Shown here in pieces: positions 1-5,569 of a stretch of 17,303 nucleotides of DNA. The position numbers were made by a program, and so were the translations under genes. Position 1 is the first letter of the stretch, and every line of letters begins with the position of its first letter. Below the pieces are notes generated by a model. That model had not been told where the DNA came from and made no database searches. It saw only the letters and a program-made list of their open reading frames with translations. This DNA comes from DSUN01 sp035527715 (GTDB lineage: Bacteria > Planctomycetota > PUPC01 > DSUN01): assembly GCA_035527715.1 (NCBI GenBank), contig DATKZY010000127.1, positions 1-17,303 on the forward strand, written 5' to 3'.

Positions 1-121
1 GACAAGAGGCAGCCCCTGCATGCGTAGCCGGCTTCCTCTGCCATCGTTACCACATCCGCGTCGGGCTGTCAAACTTCGCTCAACAGGCGCATTTGCGGAT
101 GCGAGCGCGGCCACGGCGCGC

Positions 122-127
122 TATAAT
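122..127 (+). promoter_or_regulatory. Possible -10 box upstream of the DUF4258/YgiT pair
   Basis: A perfect TATAAT lies 45 bases before the GTG start of the DUF4258 gene, in otherwise GC-rich DNA. No good -35 hexamer is seen at 16-18 bp, so this is a weak call based on the -10 match and its position. The rest of 1-172 holds no gene I can support. The reading frame of the downstream gene is open further upstream, but that part looks non-coding. Confidence 0.35.
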
Positions 128-172
128 GTCAGGGAAACTGACGCGGCCCCGTGGTTGCCAGAGGACGGTGCT

Positions 173-448
173 GTGCCAGCGATTGACGAAATCCGATGGA
201 GCGTCCGCGAGCGCGAATACCATCTGTCGTCACATGCCGAAGACGAGATGGCGGACGACGGTTTGGAGCGCCCGGACGTGGAGCATGCGATTCTGCACGG
301 CTTTGTCCAGAGGAAGATGACTCGTGATCCGAGAGGCACTCGCTACCGAATTGAGGGGCCAGCCAGGGACGGCCGGCTGATGCACGTCGTATGCCGGTTC
401 CATGAGGTTGGCACCCTGTTGATCATAACCGTTTACGCGAAGAGGTGA
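173..448 (+). CDS. DUF4258 domain protein, putative toxin of a DUF4258/YgiT pair
   Basis: This is a small soluble protein of 91 residues. The whole length matches the DUF4258 pattern: an N-terminal Ser-His-Ala (residues 20-22, in HLSSHAEDEM), a central helix with a DVEHAIL-type segment (35-41), then beta strands with a conserved RYRIEG stretch and a C-terminal VVCRF...LLIITVY block. GTG at 173 is chosen because GAGGA lies 7 bases upstream (161-165). The open frame reaches back to position 20, but that stretch is arginine/proline-rich and unlike the family. The gene ends 5 bases before the ATG of a YgiT-type zinc-finger gene, and the ribosome site of that gene overlaps the last codons here. 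DUF4258 genes next to YgiT-type zinc-finger genes are usually read as toxin-antitoxin candidates. The toxin role is inferred from this pairing; no catalytic residue is established for the family. Confidence 0.8.
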   Translation: MPAIDEIRWSVREREYHLSSHAEDEMADDGLERPDVEHAILHGFVQRKMTRDPRGTRYRIEGPARDGRLMHVVCRFHEVGTLLIITVYAKR

Positions 449-453
449 CTCCC

Positions 454-675
454 ATGAAGTGTGCATTCTGCGATGGCGACACGGCCATTCGGAGGGTGAA
501 GAAGCAGCACTGGCACAAGGGCAAGCTCTACATCGTCGAGAATGTCAAAGCCGAGGTGTGCCAGGAGTGTGGCGAGCGCTACTTCCACGCCCGTACCCTC
601 GACAGCATTGACGCCATGCTCGATGGCCAGCACCAGGTCAAGCAACTCCTCTCCGTCGAGGTCGTCAGCGTATAG
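454..675 (+). CDS. YgiT-type (MqsA N-terminal-like) zinc-finger protein, putative antitoxin
   Basis: This 73-residue protein consists almost entirely of a zinc-binding domain. Two CxxC knuckles, C3/C6 and C36/C39 (in CQECGERYF), match the YgiT-type zinc finger found at the N-terminus of the antitoxin MqsA. After the second knuckle a short helix (about 48-66) resembles the linker of the family. The helix-turn-helix domain that lets MqsA bind DNA is absent, so autoregulation by classical HTH binding is not expected. ATG at 454 is preferred because AGAGG (441-445) lies 8 bases upstream; a GTG at 445 in the same frame overlaps the stop of the preceding gene but has no separate ribosome site. Translation is probably coupled to the DUF4258 gene. 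The antitoxin role is inferred from family and pairing. Confidence 0.8.
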   Translation: MKCAFCDGDTAIRRVKKQHWHKGKLYIVENVKAEVCQECGERYFHARTLDSIDAMLDGQHQVKQLLSVEVVSV

Positions 676-745
676 CGTCAAGCCGTCGAGGGAATCCAGG
701 CCAATAGCGGGTCGGGCTCAGCGGGCCTCCCCACAGGTCATGCCT

Positions 746-1696
746 CTACGCGCTTGCGGGCTGCCTGCCGAGCTCGCGGCGGACGTCGAGCATGGCGAAG
801 TAGCTGTCGAGCGGCACGCCGGCGAAGATGCAGTTGCTGGTGGTGAAGAAGTAGCCGCCGGTCGCCACGCCGCCGTGCTCGAGGCAGTAGCGGGCGCTCT
901 CGGCGATCTGCTCGTGCGTGCCCGCCTGGACGAGCGCGCAGTTGACGTTGCCCATCAGCGCGACGCGGTCGCCGTAGAGCCGCCTCACTTCGCGGATGTC
1001 CACCCCCGCCATCGGGTCGAGGGAGTGGATGGCGGCCGGTTCGCACTCGACGAGCTGGTCGAGGATGGGCATGATGTCGCCGTCGGTGTGCTTGACAGGG
1101 TAGGCGCCCGCCTTGCGGAACTCGGCGATGTTGCGGGCGAGGAAGGGCGTGACGAAGCGGCGGAACATGGCCGGCGAGAGCCAGGGGCCGTCGTTGAAGC
1201 AGTAATCGGCGCACATGAACACCACCTCGGCCCCCGCGCCGATGAGGCGTTTGCCCACCTCGGCGGCGTCGCGCGCCCAGCGGTCGTGCTCGGCCAGCAC
1301 CTCGTCGGGCTTGTCGGCCATCCGCCACGCCTGCTCCATCATGTTCGTGCCGTTCGGGATGCCCGCTGTGCCGTCCACGAAGGCCGACAGCATGTAGCGG
1401 TCGCCCACCCGCTCGCGGACAATCTTGAACGATTCGATCTGGTCTTCGACGCCGAGCCAGTGGAGGCCGGTGAGGATACAGTAGTCCAGCCGCTCGCACA
1501 CCTCGAGCCAATGCTCGACGTTCTCGTGGAGCCGGCGGTCGCGCTCGGCGGGCGAGGCGTCCTTCAGGTCGTCACGGCGCAGGGCCTTGCGGCCGACCAG
1601 TTCCTCGCTGAGCTGGAACTCCAGTTCGACGTGGGGCACCAGCCCCTCGGACGTGCGGCGCTCGAACGCGGCGATGGCTTTCTCTCGCGGTGTCAC
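746..1696 (-). CDS. Uroporphyrinogen decarboxylase (URO-D) family protein, probable methyltransferase-like enzyme
   Basis: This 316-residue protein has a TIM-barrel UROD/MtaA/CmuA-type fold. Recognisable segments are the N-terminal MTPREKAIAAFER helix typical of the superfamily, NDGPWLSP (168-175), the HTDGD motif (203-207) at the end of a barrel strand, SLDP (225-228) and MGNVN (248-252). True HemE carries an N-terminal RQAGRYLPEY-type motif, which is missing, so haem synthesis is unlikely. Relatives include corrinoid-dependent methyltransferases, but the His/Cys zinc set of MtaA is not evident, and substrate and reaction are unknown. The GTG start at 1696 has AGGAG 9 bases upstream (1706-1710). 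The gene stands alone: it is convergent with the YgiT-type gene, with a 70-bp gap, and divergent from desulfoferrodoxin. The family assignment is secure; the function is not. Confidence 0.85.
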   Translation of the reverse strand: MTPREKAIAAFERRTSEGLVPHVELEFQLSEELVGRKALRRDDLKDASPAERDRRLHENVEHWLEVCERLDYCILTGLHWLGVEDQIESFKIVRERVGDRYMLSAFVDGTAGIPNGTNMMEQAWRMADKPDEVLAEHDRWARDAAEVGKRLIGAGAEVVFMCADYCFNDGPWLSPAMFRRFVTPFLARNIAEFRKAGAYPVKHTDGDIMPILDQLVECEPAAIHSLDPMAGVDIREVRRLYGDRVALMGNVNCALVQAGTHEQIAESARYCLEHGGVATGGYFFTTSNCIFAGVPLDSYFAMLDVRRELGRQPASA

Positions 1697-1737
1697 GGCG
1701 CGATGCTCCTGGGGCTCGCAACGGAAACCAAGCTACA

Positions 1738-1766
1738 TCGGTACCAAATCCCTCGGGAAGTGTCAA
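1738..1766 (-). promoter_or_regulatory. Putative sigma70-type promoter of the URO-D gene
   Basis: Read on the minus strand, a perfect TTGACA (1766-1761) is followed after 17 bp by TACCGA (1743-1738), preceded by TG one base upstream as in extended -10 promoters. The -10 itself is poor. The position, 41 bases before the GTG start, is right. Its -35 is only 8 bp from the -35 of the divergent desulfoferrodoxin promoter. Confidence 0.45.
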
Positions 1767-1774
1767 GGCAGGTG

Positions 1775-1803
1775 TTGACTCCAGACGCGATCCACACTAG
1801 GAT
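1775..1803 (+). promoter_or_regulatory. Putative sigma70-type promoter of desulfoferrodoxin
   Basis: TTGACT (1775-1780) and TAGGAT (1798-1803) are separated by exactly 17 bp, matching the consensus at 5 and 4 of 6 positions. Transcription would begin near 1810, giving a leader of about 64 bases before the ATG. The inverted repeat GTCAA-N8-TTGAC (1762-1779) spans both divergent -35 boxes and could be an operator, but -35 similarity alone explains it. Confidence 0.55.
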
Positions 1804-1873
1804 AGGGGTATTGCCGATGGGAGCGGCAGACGGGCGGCATTCATCAGCCACGGAGTGAAAGGAGGACAGGGAA

Positions 1874-2248
1874 ATGGCCGAACGACTCGAAGTGTACAAG
1901 TGCGACATCTGCGGTAACATCATCGAGGTGCTGGAGGGCGGAGCAGGCGAGCTGGTTTGCTGCGGCGAGCCGATGAAACTGTTCACAGAGAACACGGTGG
2001 ACGCCGCGAAGGAAAAGCACGTGCCCGTCATCGAGAAGACGGCCGATGGCATCAAGGTGAAGGTCGGCAGCGTCCCGCACCCGATGACGCCGGCTCACTA
2101 CATCCAGTGGATCGAGCTGATCGCCGACGGCAAGGTGTATCGCCAGTTCCTCACCCCGACCGACAAGCCCGAGGCCCTCTTCCCCATCGTCGCGGGCCAG
2201 GTCTCGGCTCGCGAGTGGTGCAACCTCCACGGGTTGTGGAAGGCCTGA
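1874..2248 (+). CDS. dfx: Desulfoferrodoxin, two-iron superoxide reductase
   Basis: Superoxide reductase (EC 1.15.1.2) is a cytoplasmic enzyme of anaerobes and microaerophiles that reduces superoxide to hydrogen peroxide without making oxygen. At 124 residues it has the usual class I length. The N-terminal desulforedoxin domain carries the Fe(Cys)4 ligands C10, C13, C29 and C30. The catalytic domain carries E47-K48-H49, H69 (in VPHPM), H75, C116 and H119 (in EWCNLHG), which is the complete set for the Fe(His)4Cys centre plus the Glu/Lys pair at its mouth. The start has an ideal ribosome site, AAAGGAGG ending 8 bases before the ATG. A 17-bp-spaced promoter precedes it, and a hairpin separates it from a sulfur gene cluster in the same direction. 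No rubredoxin gene adjoins it, so the electron donor must be encoded elsewhere. Confidence 0.97.
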   Translation: MAERLEVYKCDICGNIIEVLEGGAGELVCCGEPMKLFTENTVDAAKEKHVPVIEKTADGIKVKVGSVPHPMTPAHYIQWIELIADGKVYRQFLTPTDKPEALFPIVAGQVSAREWCNLHGLWKA

Positions 2249-2280
2249 GGGAGGGGCGGGGATTCCTGTCTGGTTGTCTC

Positions 2281-2312
2281 ACGGGCGCAGGCGCGTCTGC
2301 GTCTGCGCCCGT
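2281..2312 (+). terminator. Hairpin terminator or attenuator after desulfoferrodoxin
   Basis: ACGGGCGCAG (2281-2290) and CTGCGCCCGT (2303-2312) form a perfect 10-bp GC-rich stem with a 12-base loop, followed by TGTGTTTCC. It lies 33 bases after the dfx stop and 38 bases before the next ATG. The T-run is imperfect, so termination may be partial. No separate promoter is evident between it and the next gene. Confidence 0.65.
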
Positions 2313-2349
2313 TGTGTTTCCGTGAGCCGCTGGTGGAAAGGGGCCGAGC

Positions 2350-3762
2350 ATGTTTGTCCAGCCGTTCTACGTCGAAGGCATCGCCCACCTTTCTTATCTC
2401 CTTGGCGGCAAGAACTCGTGCGCTATTATTGACCCGCGCCGCGACATCGAGGAGTACCTCGCCATCGCCAAGGCGATGGGGCTCAAAGTCACCCACATCC
2501 TGGAGACCCACCTGCACGCCGACTTCGTCAGCGGGCACATGGACCTGGCGAAGCGGACGGGGGCGGGCATCTACGCCCCCAAGTCCGGCGGCTGCAAGTA
2601 CACCCACGTCGCCGTCGCCCAGGGCGACAGCTTCGACATCGAGGACATGCACGTCCAGGTGCTCGACACCCCAGGCCACACGCCCGACTGCATCTGTTAC
2701 GTGGTGACCGACAGGTCGCGGGGCGAGGAGCCCGTGGCGGTGTTCAGCGGCGACACGCTGTTCGTCGGCGACGTCGGGCGGCCCGACCTCTTCCCCGGCA
2801 AGGGCAAGGAACTGGCCACCAGCCTGTTCGAGAACCTGCACACGAAGCTGATGAAGCTGCCCGACGCCTGCCTCGTCTACCCCGCCCACGGCGCGGGGTC
2901 GCTGTGCGGCAAGGCGATGGGCGCCATGCGCGTGAGTACCATCGGCTACGAGCGCGCCCACAACCCCGCCCTCCAGCACAAGAGCCTGGAGGATTTCAGC
3001 AATGCCCTCCTCAGCGGCATGCCCGAGGCGCCCGACCACTTCGCCCGGTGCTCGGACATCAATCGCCGCGGCCCGGCCCTCCTCGCGGGGTTGCCCGCCC
3101 CGGTCCCCCTGTCGCCTGCCCAGGTCCGGGCCTTCGCCGGCCAGGGGCACACCGTGCTCGATACCCGCGACTACGCCAGCTTCGGCGGCACCCACGTTCC
3201 CGGCGCCTGGAACATTGACGCCGCCCACAACTTCTCCACCTTCTGCGGCTGGCTCCTGCCGCCCGACAAGCCGATCGTCCTGGTCACTCGTTCGGCCGAC
3301 GAGGCACCGGGGATCGCCACCATGCTCCGGCGCGTCGGACTCCACCAGGTGGTGGGCTACCTCGATGGCGGCATAGGCCCCTGGATCAACAGCGGCCTGC
3401 CCGTCGGCCGCATGCCCACCATCACGGTCCACGAGGCGCAGGAGATGTGCAGCAACCGGATCCCTGTCGTGATCCTGGACGTCCGCGCGCAGGGCGAGTG
3501 GAACGTCAGCCACATCGAGGGCGCCGTCCACATGCCTCTGCCGGCCACGCGAACGCGGTTCGATGAGCTGGACAAGGAGGCGACGATCGCCCTCGTGTGC
3601 AAGAGCGGCGCGCGGGCCAGCACGGCTGGCAGCATTCTCCAACAGCACGGCTTCCGCGACCTTGTGGTCATGGCCGGTGGCATGACGGCCTGGGTCGCCG
3701 CCGGCTTCGCACCCGAGTGCGCCACGTGCGCCCTCACCCATGGGCCGCGGGTCGTCCAATAG
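2350..3762 (+). CDS. Persulfide dioxygenase-like metallo-beta-lactamase fused to two rhodanese domains (CstB-like)
   Basis: This 470-residue protein is predicted to be cytoplasmic and to oxidise low-molecular-weight persulfides to sulfite or thiosulfate. Residues 1-245 are a metallo-beta-lactamase fold of the ETHE1 type, with THLHADFVSGH (53-63), H110 (in DTPGH) and D135 (in FSGDTLF) as likely mononuclear iron ligands, and HGAGSLCGK (180-188) near the end of the domain. Residues 255-350 form a rhodanese fold whose active-site loop reads LVTRSADE, so the catalytic Cys is replaced by T313 and this domain should be inactive. Residues 356-455 form a second rhodanese with VCKSGAR, where C417 is the persulfide-carrying residue. 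This order (dioxygenase, pseudo-rhodanese, active rhodanese) is that of staphylococcal CstB. It is followed 39 bp later by YeeE/YedE-type permease genes, consistent with a reactive-sulfur handling operon. A GGAAAGGGG stretch just upstream supports the ATG at 2350. Confidence 0.92.
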   Translation: MFVQPFYVEGIAHLSYLLGGKNSCAIIDPRRDIEEYLAIAKAMGLKVTHILETHLHADFVSGHMDLAKRTGAGIYAPKSGGCKYTHVAVAQGDSFDIEDMHVQVLDTPGHTPDCICYVVTDRSRGEEPVAVFSGDTLFVGDVGRPDLFPGKGKELATSLFENLHTKLMKLPDACLVYPAHGAGSLCGKAMGAMRVSTIGYERAHNPALQHKSLEDFSNALLSGMPEAPDHFARCSDINRRGPALLAGLPAPVPLSPAQVRAFAGQGHTVLDTRDYASFGGTHVPGAWNIDAAHNFSTFCGWLLPPDKPIVLVTRSADEAPGIATMLRRVGLHQVVGYLDGGIGPWINSGLPVGRMPTITVHEAQEMCSNRIPVVILDVRAQGEWNVSHIEGAVHMPLPATRTRFDELDKEATIALVCKSGARASTAGSILQQHGFRDLVVMAGGMTAWVAAGFAPECATCALTHGPRVVQ

Positions 3763-3801
3763 CTCTCTGCGTTCCAGAGCCGTGATCCAGGAGGAGCCGT
3801 C

Positions 3802-4458
3802 ATGCGCACGCTGGCAATTGCCCTTGCGTTGGGGTTGTCCATGTCCTGGGCATCGCCGGCGCTGGCGAAGGGCGCCCCACCGCCCGGGCCTGACGGGCAG
3901 CCGCTGGGAGAGTGGGTCCTTCCCGAGCCCTCGGGCGGCGACCCGTTCACGATGCGCCGCTGGTCCCCCTACATTGCTGGCGTCGGCATCGGCGTGCTGT
4001 GCTGCCTGGCGTTCCTGCTTTCCGACAAGACGATCGGTTGTTCCACCGCGTTCGCCCGCAGTGCGGGGATGATCGAGCGGCTGTTCCGCGGGACGCGGGT
4101 GGACGAGCAGCCATACTACCAGCAGTTCAAGCCCGTGGTGGACTGGGAGTGGATGCTCGTCCTCGGCCTGTTGCTGGGCGCGGCCGCGTCGTCGTGGCTC
4201 TCCGGCGAGTTCGCGTTGCACTGGGTGCCGCCGCTCTGGGCCGCCAGGGCGGGCGCGGACCCCGCGGCGCGATGGGCCGTGGCGCTCTTCGGCGGCATCT
4301 GCCTGGGGTTCGGCGCGCGCTGGGCGGGCGGCTGCACGAGCGGCCACGGCATCAGCGGCACGCTCCAGCTCGCCGTGAGCAGTTGGATCGCGGTGGCCGG
4401 CTTCTTCGTCGGCGGCATCGTTGCGGCCGTGCTGCTGTTCGCGGTCATCCTGGGCTGA
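3802..4458 (+). CDS. YeeE/YedE family sulfur transporter, first half-size subunit
   Basis: This integral membrane protein has 218 residues. After a signal-peptide-like segment (1-22, ending SPALA) and a proline/glycine-rich stretch, it has hydrophobic helices near 55-75, 117-135, 157-172 and 190-216. Two family signatures carry a conserved cysteine in a membrane setting: GCSTAFAR (C80) and GGCTSGHGISG (C178). In the YeeE/YedE (TsuA/PmpAB) family such cysteines relay thiosulfate or sulfane sulfur across the membrane. Full-length members join two halves; here the second half is the next gene, 11 bp away. AGGAGGAG lies 6 bases before the ATG. The N-terminal signal-like extension is longer than usual for half-size members. 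The family is clear; the exact substrate is inferred from the neighbouring persulfide dioxygenase-like gene. Confidence 0.9.
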   Translation: MRTLAIALALGLSMSWASPALAKGAPPPGPDGQPLGEWVLPEPSGGDPFTMRRWSPYIAGVGIGVLCCLAFLLSDKTIGCSTAFARSAGMIERLFRGTRVDEQPYYQQFKPVVDWEWMLVLGLLLGAAASSWLSGEFALHWVPPLWAARAGADPAARWAVALFGGICLGFGARWAGGCTSGHGISGTLQLAVSSWIAVAGFFVGGIVAAVLLFAVILG

Positions 4459-4469
4459 AGGGGACTGTC

Positions 4470-5027
4470 ATGCTCGCGACGCTTCACTCGCGCAAAGGCG
4501 CCCAGCTCCTTCTCGGCCTGGGGATGGGTTTCGGCTTCGGCTTCCTGCTCCAGAAGGCCGGCGTGACTACCTACGACGTGATCGTCCGCCAGTTGCTGTT
4601 CAAGGACTTCACTGTCCTGAAGGTGATGCTCTCCGCGATGGTGACGGGCATGGTCGGGGTCCACCTGCTGCGGGGCCTTGGCCTGGCGAAGCTGCATCCC
4701 AAGCCCGGGTCGGCCGGTTCCACTGTCCCTGGGGCGCTGGTCTTCGGCATCGGGTTCGGCACGCTGGGCTACTGCCCGGGCACGGTGGTGGGCGCGGTGG
4801 GGCAGGGCGCGCTCGACGCCCTGTTCGGCGGCGTGGTGGGCGCACTCATCGGCGCGGCACTGTTCGCCGCGCTCTACCCGAGGCTGAGGGCCTGCGTGCT
4901 CGGCAAGGGGGATTTCGGCGACCTGACGTTCCCGCAACTCTTCCGGGTGCCGGCGTGGCGAGTGATCGTCCCCGTCGTGCTCGCCGTTGTGGGGCTGCTC
5001 TACTGGATCGAGGTGTCCGGTCTCTGA
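4470..5027 (+). CDS. YeeE/YedE family sulfur transporter, second half-size subunit
   Basis: This 185-residue membrane protein is the partner half of the preceding gene. Hydrophobic segments lie near 11-28, 52-70, 87-110, 117-137 and 164-180. The signature GFGTLGYCPGT (C102) is the conserved cysteine loop of the second half of YeeE/YedE proteins, and LQKAGVTTYDVIVRQLLFKD (27-46) is another block typical of the family. AAGGGGA directly after the upstream stop supports the ATG at 4470. The gene ends 11 bp before the stop of a convergent gene, leaving no room for a dedicated terminator on either side. Probably both subunits form one sulfur channel that feeds or relieves the rhodanese/dioxygenase encoded just upstream. 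Confidence 0.9.
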   Translation: MLATLHSRKGAQLLLGLGMGFGFGFLLQKAGVTTYDVIVRQLLFKDFTVLKVMLSAMVTGMVGVHLLRGLGLAKLHPKPGSAGSTVPGALVFGIGFGTLGYCPGTVVGAVGQGALDALFGGVVGALIGAALFAALYPRLRACVLGKGDFGDLTFPQLFRVPAWRVIVPVVLAVVGLLYWIEVSGL

Positions 5028-5038
5028 GCCCCTGCCGC

Positions 5039-5551
5039 TCACTTCGCCTCGGCGCGCTCCGCGCGCTCGAGGGCGCGGAAGGGCTGATTGTTGAAGTCGC
5101 CGCCGATGAAGAGCAGGTCGTCAATCGGGTTCTTCGCCACGGCGAGGATGACGTTGAAGGACTCGGCATCGCCCATCGGGTCCCCGTCGCGCTCGCGGAA
5201 CCAGACGACGTGTGGGTTCCCGCAGTGCTCGATGAGGATGAAGGGGCAGTCCTTCTCTCTCGACTTCATCGTGCCCGCCATGTAGATGCGCTTGTCCTTG
5301 AGGAACTCCAGGTACTTCTCGGGCAGCTTGCCGGCCACGGCCGGGTCGCTGGCGAACTCGATCTTCCCCGACGGGGATTCGCGGTCTACCACCCCGGCGG
5401 TCAGCCTCTGGCTCAGCTTGGGCTCGACGACCCACTTGCCGCACAGGCGGCTCGCCACGACGTTCTCCTTGTCGGGCTTGACCTCCAGCGCTCCCGCGTG
5501 AACCACCGCGGCGACGAGCAGGCCAAGAACAGGGAACCAGGCTGTCTTCAT
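5039..5551 (-). CDS. Small exported protein of unknown function, last gene of the SEFIR-UROD operon
   Basis: I do not recognise this 170-residue protein. It begins with a clear signal peptide (MKTAW, a hydrophobic core at about 5-18, small residues VHAGA as likely cleavage site), so it should be exported. The mature part is about 150 residues, mixed in charge, with three cysteines (in RLCGKW, KDCPF and EHCGNP), and it ends in a charged ALERAERAEAK tail. A CGKWVVEPK segment near the mature N-terminus is loosely reminiscent of lipocalin-type beta-barrel starts, which is only a guess. AAAGGAG 7 bases before the ATG is a strong ribosome site. It starts 18 bp after the stop of the sialidase-like gene, on the same strand, which indicates co-transcription. 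Its 3' end converges with the YeeE/YedE gene. Confidence 0.8.
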   Translation of the reverse strand: MKTAWFPVLGLLVAAVVHAGALEVKPDKENVVASRLCGKWVVEPKLSQRLTAGVVDRESPSGKIEFASDPAVAGKLPEKYLEFLKDKRIYMAGTMKSREKDCPFILIEHCGNPHVVWFRERDGDPMGDAESFNVILAVAKNPIDDLLFIGGDFNNQPFRALERAERAEAK

Positions 5552-5569
5552 GTTGGCACTCCTTTGCTC

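Noticed and set aside
746..1696. HemE, the uroporphyrinogen decarboxylase of haem synthesis
   Set aside because: The HemE N-terminal RQAGRYLPEY-type motif is absent and no haem gene is near.
542..1858. 438-codon open frame on the plus strand opposite the URO-D gene
   Set aside because: Low-complexity Ala/Val/Arg/His sequence with no motif; it is the GC-rich antisense shadow of the URO-D gene, which has clear family motifs.
2098..4347. 749-codon open frame on the minus strand
   Set aside because: It runs antisense through desulfoferrodoxin, the dioxygenase-rhodanese gene and a YeeE/YedE gene, has no domain, and is rich in Arg/Gly/Ala/His.
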